Part shown: positions 1-6,875 of the stretch, piece after piece
Numbering within the stretch: the first letter of the stretch is position 1
How the letters are laid out: the number at the start of each line of letters is the position of its first letter
Assembly (NCBI GenBank): GCA_910579135.1
Contig: CAJTTM010000033.1
Span: 1-24,646 of the forward strand
Source: an uncultured Erysipelotrichales bacterium
GTDB lineage: Bacteria; Bacillota_I; Bacilli_A; Erysipelotrichales; Coprobacillaceae
Reading direction: 5' to 3'
DNA: 24,646 nucleotides
The notes under the pieces: generated by a model
Database searches by the model: none
What the model was told of the DNA's origin: nothing
The model's input: the letters and a program-made list of their open reading frames with translations, nothing else
Translations under genes and position numbers: made by a program

Positions 1-152
1 ATGAGAAATATCCAAAGACAGATGGTAACAAATATCCAAAGACAAATGATTCTTCCCAACCAGAATTATTCTTAACAATGATGGTCATGTCAGGACTATA
101 CATCACATACTATATGCTTGCATACAGGCGTAGAAGAAAGGAAACAGAGTAA
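1..152 (+). CDS. C-terminal tail of a sortase-anchored surface protein (5' end outside window)
   Basis: Only the last 49 codons are present, read in the frame that starts at base 3 and stops with TAA at 150-152. The peptide has two tandem sorting-like motifs, YPKTDG and YPKTND, each preceded by K. A hydrophobic stretch of about 20 residues follows (LFLTMMVMSGLYITYYMLAY), then a basic RRRRK tail. Motif, membrane segment and positive tail in that order are the standard C-terminal wall-sorting signal of Gram-positive surface proteins. The motif is not LPXTG. It fits the looser XPXTX pattern, which includes the NPQTN/NPKTG type used by class B sortases, and a class B sortase gene lies in this window at 15126. 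That this sortase acts on this protein is inference. The ectodomain, and so the function, cannot be seen. Two hairpins with T-runs follow the stop. Confidence 0.7.
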   Translation, partial: EKYPKTDGNKYPKTNDSSQPELFLTMMVMSGLYITYYMLAYRRRRKETE

Positions 153-180
153 AAGGGGAATTCCCCCTTTTCTCTTTATA
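151..180 (+). terminator. intrinsic terminator of the surface-protein gene
   Basis: The palindrome GGGGAATTCCCC is flanked by AAAA and TTTT arms and followed by a T-rich stretch. It starts within the stop codon of the surface-protein gene. Confidence 0.7.
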
Positions 181-186
181 AAAACT

Positions 187-225
187 AAAAAGGGGATTCT
201 GATTTTTCACTGAATCTCCTTTTTT
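187..225. terminator. bidirectional terminator between convergent genes
   Basis: AAAAAGGGGATTC pairs with GAATCTCCTTTTTT around a 12-base loop. A-run and T-run flank the stem, so it can stop transcription from both sides. It lies just past the 3' end of the minus-strand RpiR gene. Confidence 0.65.
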
Positions 226-229
226 GAGT

Positions 230-1054
230 CTATTTATTTTTATATAGATTTCTATTATTTTCATAATAACTATTTGTTTTTATTATATTCGTTTGATAAT
301 TTTTATTAAATATTCCAGAATAAAGCACATCTAAAATATAATGAATAGATTGATTTGAGACATAGTTCGCAATTTTATCAAATCTCTCTTCTTTATTTGG
401 GATGTATAAATGAGCATCAGTTACTTGAACCAGGGTATTATCACTATATTTGGTGATAGAAATGCATGGATAATGTCTTGTTTTAAGATATTTTGTAATA
501 TATAAATTATTAAACGATTCACCTGAATATGAAATAAAAATACAACAATCATTTTTGGTTAGTGTATTTAATATATAAATAAAATCATCTCTATTATTAA
601 TAATATGAGCTCTTTTGTAGAGTGTTTTCATTTTATATTTAAAATCATAAGTCATAGAAGAAGAGTGTGACATTGCAAAGATATAAATAGAATTAGCCAA
701 AGATAAATATTGAATGGCTTTTATTAAATTATCATGTTGAAAAAGTCTTTCAGTTTCTAAAATAGTTTCTGATAAAAGGGTAGAAATCATGCTTGCAATC
801 TTTTGAATTGAATCCTGTTGAGTAAAGGGGTAATTAGAATCAACATCATCATAAGATAATTCAAGATATGTTTTTTCTTTTTCTATTTTCTCTCTTAAAT
901 CTAACCATCCATTACAGCCAAGTTTTTTAGATAATCGAATAACAGTAGAGGCAGAAACAAAAGTATCTTTTGCGATATCATTAGCAGTTAGAGTATGTAT
1001 GTTGCCTTTATAGTTTAATAAATATTTAGCAACAATTCTTTCATTATGAGACAA
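230..1054 (-). CDS. RpiR/MurR-family regulator, start codon lost at a junction
   Basis: An N-terminal RpiR-type helix-turn-helix (DIAKDTFVSASTVIRLSKKLG, about residues 27-47) is followed by a sugar-isomerase (SIS) domain at about 105-240 with the typical CCIFISYSGES strand-turn. Such proteins sense phosphosugars and control sugar or amino-sugar uptake. The only usual start codon is a TTG at 1054-1052. The family N-terminus (ILDRLKNLNELSHNE) continues in frame upstream of it to an ATA codon at 1084-1082, with no ATG, GTG or TTG before the in-frame stop at 1135-1133. The natural start has therefore been cut off where the gene meets the plus-strand TIM-barrel gene head to head, and no promoter or ribosome site remains. 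It may be silent or weakly expressed from TTG. Confidence 0.75.
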   Translation of the reverse strand: MSHNERIVAKYLLNYKGNIHTLTANDIAKDTFVSASTVIRLSKKLGCNGWLDLREKIEKEKTYLELSYDDVDSNYPFTQQDSIQKIASMISTLLSETILETERLFQHDNLIKAIQYLSLANSIYIFAMSHSSSMTYDFKYKMKTLYKRAHIINNRDDFIYILNTLTKNDCCIFISYSGESFNNLYITKYLKTRHYPCISITKYSDNTLVQVTDAHLYIPNKEERFDKIANYVSNQSIHYILDVLYSGIFNKNYQTNIIKTNSYYENNRNLYKNK

Positions 1055-1082
1055 TTCATTTAAGTTTTTAAGTCTATCTAAT

Positions 1083-1874
1083 ATGGAAGTTGTTGCAGCT
1101 ATGAGAACTGGTATGATCTTAGTTAATGGAGTTCATTTATTGAATGCTAAGAAAAATGTAAGGTTATGTCATTCTTCATTTAAAAGAATGAAAGAATTAA
1201 CAAGGAACTTGTCAGGAGTTTACTTAGAATGTTCAAATAATGTAGATAAAAACAATAAATTTATGCAAGGTAGAATAGCAACACCAGAAAATGTGAAAAA
1301 AGTTTTAGAACTGGGAGCTAACTTCATTGTCTTAGGTGGAAATCCAGGAAGGGGAACAACATTAGATAAAGTCATAGAATCAACGAAAAGAGTAAAAGAA
1401 ATAGTTGGAGATAAATGTTTGATTATGGCAGGAAAATGGGAAGATGGAGTTATTGAGAAAGTGTTAGGAGATCCTATGGCAGATTATGATGCTAAAGAAA
1501 TTATAAAACAATTAGTAGAAGTGGGAGCAGATATTATCACATTACCAGCTCCAGGATCAGGACATAGTATCATGGTTGAAGACATAAGGGAACTTGTAAG
1601 ATATGCGCATTCTTTAGGAGCTGCAACATTATGTTTTTTAGATAGTTCGGTAGAAGGAGCAGAAGAAGAAACGATAAGAGCAATATCATTGATGATGAAA
1701 CAAACAGTAGCAGATATACATGCGATAGGAGACGCGGGATATCCAGGTATGCCTATTCCTGAAAATATATATGCTATGTCAGTAGCGATAAGAGGAAGAC
1801 GTTTTACATTACAGAGAATGGCAGGACGTTGTAGAGAGAAAAAAGATAATTTTGATGTATTAGAAATTGAATAA
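1083..1874 (+). pseudogene. N-terminally truncated TIM-barrel protein (DUF7916-like, PEP phosphonomutase-like)
   Basis: The 263 residues match, from memory, the TIM-barrel family now called DUF7916 and often annotated as PEP phosphonomutase-like. Typical segments are ATPENVKKVLELGANFIVLG, CLIMAGKWEDGV, ADIITLPAPG, and AIGDAGYPGMPIPENIYAMS near the end. Full-length relatives start roughly 70-80 residues earlier with a first barrel strand that is missing here. No Shine-Dalgarno sequence precedes ATG 1083; the bases upstream belong to the inverted RpiR gene, and homology seems to begin at about 1077 (SNMEVVAAM). A divergent RpiR gene and full-length TIM-barrel gene were probably fused by deletion of the region between them. 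The rest of the frame is intact, so the event may be recent. Some internal segments (LLNAKKNVRLCHS) also look shortened. The catalytic role of the family is not established. Confidence 0.65.
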
Positions 1875-1977
1875 TAAAAGATGATATTGTTTTTCTTTTG
1901 ATATTAAAAAGTTATTCAAATAAATGGATAAGATTTAAAGCTAAAAGAGTAATTAATCTTCTAAATTATTATAAATA

Positions 1978-2012
1978 AAAAAGAATTAGTTTATTAGACT
2001 AATTCCTTTTTT
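1978..2012. terminator. bidirectional terminator
   Basis: AAAAAGAATTAGT pairs with ACTAATTCCTTTTTT around a short loop, between the convergent TIM-barrel remnant and the DUF1294 gene. It overlaps the stop region of the latter. Confidence 0.75.
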
Positions 2013-2574
2013 ATATATTCATAATAAAAAATATAATAATAATATGCATTAATAACATGAGAGGAACTCCTATTGTAAAATAGTTTACTTTTGTCTTATG
2101 TTTAAAAGTATACATTCCAATTAATGCACCAAGTGAACCACCTATAAATGATAAAGAAAGCAATGTTGTGATTTTTATTCTATATTGATGTGATATAGCT
2201 TTTATTTTATCAATACCAAAAACAATAAATGTAATAATATTTATAGTAATTAAATAAATACTGAATAATTGATGATAATATAAGAAAGCATAAACATTTA
2301 AGGTTATTTCTTTTTGATAAAAATCTTTTAATATAAAAAGAATGATTGTTTCAATTACAAAAGAACATAAAACAAAAACTCTTGATAACATATTATCTTT
2401 TTGAATCTTATCTTTAGTCATAATCATTCCAATAATAATGCCAAAACTTCCAAAAAACAAAGAAATAAGAGATAGTAAAATATCAATAAGTTTAACTTTA
2501 ATATGACTATTAATAATAAATAGAATCAAGCCTACTATATTAATACCAATTAAATAATAATTAAAATATCTCAT
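2011..2574 (-). CDS. DUF1294 membrane protein with an internal duplication
   Basis: A 187-residue protein made almost entirely of membrane helices. The C-terminal half (about 108-174) is a recognisable DUF1294 unit: a helix ending in FGIDKIKA, the glycine-rich helix GGSLGALIGMYTFKHKTK, then a final helix. The N-terminal half (about 8-70) has the same plan in weaker form: INIVGLILFIIN, then FGSFGIIIGMIMTKDKIQKD, then another helix. Typical DUF1294 proteins are about half this length, so this looks like an ancient tandem duplication in which the first copy has lost the conserved basic residues. The function of the family is unknown. The start is supported by GAGGTG seven bases upstream and by an extended -10 box. 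The gene stands alone, divergent from the SDR operon. Confidence 0.75.
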   Translation of the reverse strand: MRYFNYYLIGINIVGLILFIINSHIKVKLIDILLSLISLFFGSFGIIIGMIMTKDKIQKDNMLSRVFVLCSFVIETIILFILKDFYQKEITLNVYAFLYYHQLFSIYLITINIITFIVFGIDKIKAISHQYRIKITTLLSLSFIGGSLGALIGMYTFKHKTKVNYFTIGVPLMLLMHIIIIFFIMNI

Positions 2575-2598
2575 TATATCACCTCAAAAACAATTATG

Positions 2599-2607
2599 AT
2601 TATAACA
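2599..2607 (-). promoter_or_regulatory. extended -10 promoter of the DUF1294 gene
   Basis: On the minus strand TGTTATAAT is a perfect extended -10 (TGnTATAAT), 25 bases upstream of the ATG. No clear -35 is present, as is usual for extended -10 promoters. Confidence 0.55.
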
Positions 2608-2662
2608 TAATTAAAAATGGATTTAGTATGCGTTTTAGTTATACTTGTCTGTGATAATGGTA

Positions 2663-2692
2663 TTGTACTTTTTAAAATAGGGTTGTTAAAAT
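2663..2692 (+). promoter_or_regulatory. putative promoter of the SDR-AKR operon
   Basis: TTGTAC (2663-2668) and TAAAAT (2687-2692) are separated by 18 bases and lie 33 bases upstream of the SDR start. Confidence 0.45.
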
Positions 2693-2725
2693 ATAAGTGT
2701 CAAAAGAAGAAAGAGGGTAATATAA

Positions 2726-3556
2726 ATGAAAACATGGTTAATTACAGGATGTTCAAGTGGAATTGGAAAAGGAATTGCGAAAGCAGTATTAAAAAGTGGA
2801 GATCAAGCAGTTGTTACTGCAAGAAATAAGGATAAAGTGAAAGATATTGTGGATCAATACCCAGATACAGCTCTAGCAGTTTCGTTAGATGTTTGTAGTA
2901 AAGAAAGTATTCAAAATGCAGTCAAAGAAGCTAATGAGAAATTTGGGACTATTGATGTCTTAGTTAATAATGCTGGATATGGATATCGTAGTGCCGTTGA
3001 AGAGGGTGAAATTGAAGCAGTTAATACACTATTTCAAACTAATTTATTTGGACCTATCGAATTGATAAAAGAAGTTTTGCCAGCAATGAGATCTCAAAAA
3101 TCAGGTGCTATTCTTAATGTAACTTCAATCGCAGCTGCAAGAAGTGCAGTAGGTTCAGGATACTATGCTTCAAGTAAAGCGGCTTTAGAATTATTAACAA
3201 ATGGATTAATGAAGGAATTAGCACCATTAGGAATCAAAGCAATAGTTGTACAACCAGGAGCATTTAGAACAAGATTCTATGATGAAGAATCATTACAAGG
3301 TACGACTTCAACAATTGGAGATTATGAAAGTACAGTAGGAAAATCAAGGCCTGGTCATTTTGAAAATAAACATCAACAAGCAGGAGATCCAGATAAAGCT
3401 GGTGAAATTATTGTTGAAGTTGTTAATGGGGATGAATATCCAGAAATATTAACATTAGGAAAAGATGCTGTTACAGCGGTTAAATCAACATTAGAAGCTA
3501 AAATTGCAGAATTAGATAAATGGGCAGAAGTTTCTGCGAAAGCAGATTATGAATAA
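2726..3556 (+). CDS. short-chain dehydrogenase/reductase (SDR)
   Basis: A classical SDR oxidoreductase with a Rossmann fold that binds NAD(P)H. Motifs in order: TGCSSGIG at 7-14 (cofactor loop), a D in SLDV near 55, NNAG at 81-84, catalytic S134, and Y147-x3-K151. The spacing of Ser to Tyr (13 residues) is normal. The motif TARNKDK just after beta-2 suggests preference for NADPH (inference). At 276 residues it matches the subgroup with a C-terminal extension that closes over the substrate. The substrate is unknown. The start has AAAGAGGG upstream. The stop overlaps the ribosome-binding region of the next gene, an aldo/keto reductase, so the two are made from one message and probably act together in aldehyde or ketone reduction or detoxification. 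Confidence 0.85.
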   Translation: MKTWLITGCSSGIGKGIAKAVLKSGDQAVVTARNKDKVKDIVDQYPDTALAVSLDVCSKESIQNAVKEANEKFGTIDVLVNNAGYGYRSAVEEGEIEAVNTLFQTNLFGPIELIKEVLPAMRSQKSGAILNVTSIAAARSAVGSGYYASSKAALELLTNGLMKELAPLGIKAIVVQPGAFRTRFYDEESLQGTTSTIGDYESTVGKSRPGHFENKHQQAGDPDKAGEIIVEVVNGDEYPEILTLGKDAVTAVKSTLEAKIAELDKWAEVSAKADYE

Positions 3557-3572
3557 TAAAGGAGAAAAGAAA

Positions 3573-4553
3573 ATGAAAAGAGTACAACTTGGAAAAACTG
3601 ATATGTATGTTAATGCTATTGGACTTGGATGTATGGGATTATCACATGCAAGTGGAGTTCCAACACCAAAGGAAGAAGCAATAAAAATATTAAGAGCAGC
3701 ACATGATATTGGATATGATTTTTATGATACTGCTGAATGTTATACAGGAGTTAATCCTGATGGAACAATTAACTATAATGAAGAAGTTGTAGGTGAAGCA
3801 ATTAAACCATTTAGAGAAGATATTATTTTATGTACTAAGTTTGGAGTTACACATAAAGGAGATCATTTGGAATTTGATAGTTCACCTGAAAAAATTAGAA
3901 GTTCTTTAGAGGGATCATTAAAAAGATTACAAACAGATTATGTAGATATTTATTACCAACATAGAATGGATCCAAAAGTCGAACCAGAAATTGTAGCTAA
4001 TGTAATGAAAGAATTAATTGAAGAAGGAAAAATTAAAGCTTGGGGAATTTCAGAAGCAAGTGAAGATTACCTAAGAAGAGCACATGCAGTATGCCCGGTT
4101 ACAGTTATTGAGAATAGATATTCAATGATGGCAAGATGGCATGAAAATTTAATGCCAGTATGTCAAGAATTAGGGATCACATATGTTGCCTTTTCACCAA
4201 TGGCTAATGGTGCCTTAACTGGAGCTTATCAATCAAAGAAAGATTTTGGAACTGGAGAACAAGACTTTAGACCAAGTATGCCCCAATATAGTGATGAAGG
4301 AATCAAGAAAACAAATGAACTATTAGAAGTTGTTAATGTTATTGGAGAAAAACATCAAGCAACAAGTGCGCAAATGTCATTAGCATGGATGATTAATAAA
4401 TATGATTTCATTATTCCAATTCCAGGATCAAGAAAAATCGAAAGATTAAAATCTAATTTTGAATCTGGAAATGTAGAATTAAGCCAAGATGAAATTAAAA
4501 CTATAGATGATAAATTGGATACAATGGACTTTAAAGTATTTGGTGGACACTAA
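3573..4553 (+). CDS. aldo/keto reductase
   Basis: A 326-residue (alpha/beta)8-barrel NADPH-dependent reductase of carbonyl compounds. The catalytic tetrad is visible: D52, Y57, K89 and H130 (in YYQHRMD). The N-terminal KRVQLGKTDMYVNAIGLGCM and the late GSRKIERLKSN cofactor-binding segment are standard. An ATG at 3549 is also in frame, but it lies inside the upstream SDR gene. AAAGGAG at 3557-3563 is spaced correctly only for the ATG at 3573, so that start is chosen. The gene follows the SDR closely and is closed by a strong terminator. It resembles the group of yeast-YakC-like reductases found next to SDR genes in gut Firmicutes; the real substrate is not known. Confidence 0.87.
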   Translation: MKRVQLGKTDMYVNAIGLGCMGLSHASGVPTPKEEAIKILRAAHDIGYDFYDTAECYTGVNPDGTINYNEEVVGEAIKPFREDIILCTKFGVTHKGDHLEFDSSPEKIRSSLEGSLKRLQTDYVDIYYQHRMDPKVEPEIVANVMKELIEEGKIKAWGISEASEDYLRRAHAVCPVTVIENRYSMMARWHENLMPVCQELGITYVAFSPMANGALTGAYQSKKDFGTGEQDFRPSMPQYSDEGIKKTNELLEVVNVIGEKHQATSAQMSLAWMINKYDFIIPIPGSRKIERLKSNFESGNVELSQDEIKTIDDKLDTMDFKVFGGH

Positions 4554-4589
4554 AAATTAGAAGGATCAAATGATTCTTCTAATTTTTTT
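4552..4589 (+). terminator. terminator of the SDR-AKR operon
   Basis: A perfect 12-base stem (AAAAATTAGAAG with CTTCTAATTTTT) and a T-run start in the AKR stop codon. It could also serve the convergent GH1 gene. Confidence 0.8.
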
Positions 4590-4596
4590 ATGTTTA

Positions 4597-5955
4597 TTAT
4601 TTATTTTTTATATCTTTTCCGTTACTTTGAATAACTCTTTTATACCATTCAAAAGACTTTTTCTTATAACGTTTCATATCTTTTAAATCTTTATCATCTC
4701 TATTTACATAAATAGTTCCATAACGCTTACCCATTTCACCTTGAGAAGATAAAATATCAATAGGACCCCACATTAAGTATCCTCTACAATCAACGCCTTC
4801 ATCAATTGCAAGACCTATTTGTTCAATATGATCTCTCATATAATTAATACGCTCATCATCAATAACAGTACCATCAATCAATTCATCTCTCATACCAAAA
4901 CCATTTTCAACAACCATAACTGGTAAACGATATTTAGCATAAATATTTCTTAAACCAATACGTAAGCTTAATGGATCAATTTGCCAGCCCCATTCACTCG
5001 CTTTTAAATAAGGATTAACAGCAGCTTTTGCATTACCATTCATATCTAAACTTAACCTACCAGCAGAAGCAACTGTAGAGAAGTAATAAGATAAAGATAA
5101 CCAATCACATTTATTATTCTTTAATAACTCTAAATCACCAAGTAGTATATCAGGCATTTTATTTTCATTTTTCATCTTTGCTAACATATAAGAAGAATAT
5201 TTACCATAAGTAAACATTTCAAAATACATATCAGTAACAGCCATTTGATTTAATGCTTCTAACTCATCTTCTGGATTACAAGTAGCAGCATAATGAGGGA
5301 TATAAATAACCATTCCTAAAACAATAGCATCTTTAATTGTATGTACTTTTTCAACAACTTTCGCATGTGCAACAAAAGTATTATGAACTAATTGATTGAC
5401 AAATAGTTGTTCATCTACACCTTTTGGACAGACAGCTCCATAAGCAATTTTCTTACTTCCAATTAGTCCAATAGAGTTTTGTTCATTAAAAGAAATCCAT
5501 TTCTTTACACGATCTCCATAACGATCAATCATTTTATAAGCAAAATCAACAAATAAATCAACTACCTTACGACTATAAAAACCATTATATTTTTCATATA
5601 ATACTTGAGGCATTTCAAAATGATATAAAGAACACATTGGCTCCATTCCATGAGCAATCATACTATCAATAAAGCGATCATAGAAAGCCATTCCTTCTTC
5701 ACTATAATGTTCTCCATCTGGACAAACACGTGACCAATCAATTGAAAAACGATAACTTGTAAATCCCATTTCTTCAAATAAAGCAAAATCTTCTTCATAA
5801 CGATGAAATTCATCTATACCATCTTTAAAATCAGAATGTTCTGGCTTTGGAAATAAATCACATACTGCTGGAGATTTTCCACATTCAGTATATCCACCTT
5901 CGCTTTGATGAGCAGTTACAGCTCCTCCCCATAAAAAACCATCTTTAAATGACAT
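4597..5955 (-). CDS. glycoside hydrolase family 1, 6-phospho-beta-glucosidase
   Basis: A 452-residue GH1 barrel enzyme that splits phosphorylated beta-glucosides brought in by a PTS. The N-terminus FLWGGAVTAHQSEGG is the GH1 signature. The acid/base glutamate is E158 in SFNEQN and the nucleophile is E350 in VVENG. Near the C-terminus SSQGEMGKRYG matches the Ser/Lys/Tyr phosphate-binding loop of 6-phospho enzymes, so phospho-substrates are favoured over plain glucosides. FNEQ replaces the more common FNEP, as in many Firmicute members. The start is well supported by AAGGAGG upstream. No PTS transporter or antiterminator lies next to it, so it may depend on a PTS encoded elsewhere. Confidence 0.87.
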   Translation of the reverse strand: MSFKDGFLWGGAVTAHQSEGGYTECGKSPAVCDLFPKPEHSDFKDGIDEFHRYEEDFALFEEMGFTSYRFSIDWSRVCPDGEHYSEEGMAFYDRFIDSMIAHGMEPMCSLYHFEMPQVLYEKYNGFYSRKVVDLFVDFAYKMIDRYGDRVKKWISFNEQNSIGLIGSKKIAYGAVCPKGVDEQLFVNQLVHNTFVAHAKVVEKVHTIKDAIVLGMVIYIPHYAATCNPEDELEALNQMAVTDMYFEMFTYGKYSSYMLAKMKNENKMPDILLGDLELLKNNKCDWLSLSYYFSTVASAGRLSLDMNGNAKAAVNPYLKASEWGWQIDPLSLRIGLRNIYAKYRLPVMVVENGFGMRDELIDGTVIDDERINYMRDHIEQIGLAIDEGVDCRGYLMWGPIDILSSQGEMGKRYGTIYVNRDDKDLKDMKRYKKKSFEWYKRVIQSNGKDIKNK

Positions 5956-5985
5956 TATATTGTCCTCCTTCTATTTCATAAATAT

Positions 5986-6014
5986 ATTATATATAATAAA
6001 AATAAAAAATGAAA
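5986..6014 (-). promoter_or_regulatory. putative promoter of the GH1 gene
   Basis: On the minus strand TTTCAT (6014-6009) and TATAAT (5991-5986) are spaced 17 bases apart, upstream of the GH1 ribosome site. The -35 is weak, so a helper regulator is possible. Confidence 0.35.
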
Positions 6015-6091
6015 TGTAATTGACTTAAGTTATAATGTCGTTTCATAAAAACTATAAAAATGATATAATGATGAAAATAAGTTTTGTTTTC

Positions 6092-6119
6092 TTAACACAA
6101 TGTTTATATATATTATACA
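6092..6119 (+). promoter_or_regulatory. PhoP-box-like direct repeats upstream of the response regulator
   Basis: TTAACA (6092-6097), TTTATA (6103-6108) and TATACA (6114-6119) follow each other at exact 11-base steps. The first two fit the PhoP half-site rule TT(A/T/C)A(C/T)A known from Bacillus; the third has one mismatch. This suggests self-regulation of the two-component operon. AT-rich context makes chance matches possible. Several -10-like boxes lie further down and none is clearly best. Confidence 0.4.
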
Positions 6120-6185
6120 TAAATATGTTTTTTATAAGAAAAAAAAATGATATTATAAAAATAATAATGAAAGGAAAGTATAAAT

Positions 6186-6875
6186 ATGAATGAACGTATA
6201 TATGTAATAGAAGATGATTTAAACATTCAAGAAATTATAAAATTATCATTAGAAACAAGTGGATATCAAGTGACTTTATTTGATAATGCAATAGAAGCCA
6301 TTGATAAAATTAAAGAATATGAACCAAGTCTTGCTATTTTTGATGTCATGCTTCCTAAAATGGATGGAATTACTGCTATTAAAAAGATTAGAGAAGTTAA
6401 TAAAACATTACCAATATTAATATTAAGTGCAAAAGATAGAGAAATAGATAAAGTTAATGGATTAGATAATGGTTGTGATGATTATATGACAAAACCATTT
6501 GGAGTTTTAGAATTATGCGCAAGAGTTCGCTCATTGCTTAGAAGAACTAATCCAAAATCTAGTATTATTGAAACGCCTACATTAAAAATAGATAAATCAA
6601 AACACATATTTAAGCAAAATGACAAAAAGATAGATTTAACTCATAAAGAATATCAATTATTATTATATCTTATTGAAAATAAAGAACGTGTCGTAGAAAG
6701 AGAAGAGTTATTAAATACGATATGGGGATATGACTTTATAGGAGAATCAAGAGCATTGGATGTTCATATAAGATCTCTTAGAAGTAAACTTGGAGATGAT
6801 GGAAATCATTATATTCAAACAATACGTTCTGTAGGTTATCGTTTTATAGAAATGAGAGAAGATAATGATGACTAA
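6186..6875 (+). CDS. OmpR/PhoB-family response regulator (PhoP-like)
   Basis: 229 residues. The receiver domain (1-120) has the acidic pair in VIEDD, the phosphorylation site D53 in IFDVMLP, the conserved Ser in ILSAKD and Lys in DDYMTKPF. A winged-helix DNA-binding domain (about 130-225) has the typical EYQLLLYLIENKERVVERE, followed by the RALDVHIRSLRSKLG recognition region and a RSVGYRF end. The protein binds tandem direct repeats as a dimer once phosphorylated. It overlaps the sensor kinase by 11 bases, so the pair is co-translated. Repeats of the PhoP-box type lie upstream. Assignment as PhoP rather than another OmpR-family regulator rests on the kinase architecture and these boxes and is not certain. 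Confidence 0.88.
   Translation: MNERIYVIEDDLNIQEIIKLSLETSGYQVTLFDNAIEAIDKIKEYEPSLAIFDVMLPKMDGITAIKKIREVNKTLPILILSAKDREIDKVNGLDNGCDDYMTKPFGVLELCARVRSLLRRTNPKSSIIETPTLKIDKSKHIFKQNDKKIDLTHKEYQLLLYLIENKERVVEREELLNTIWGYDFIGESRALDVHIRSLRSKLGDDGNHYIQTIRSVGYRFIEMREDNDD

Noticed and set aside
2617..2829. 70-residue open frame overlapping the SDR start
   Set aside because: It has no ribosome site, and the SDR frame with full motifs covers the same DNA.
6020..6046. Catabolite-response (cre) site upstream of the GH1 gene
   Set aside because: TGAAACG on the minus strand lacks the spacing and the second half of the cre consensus.
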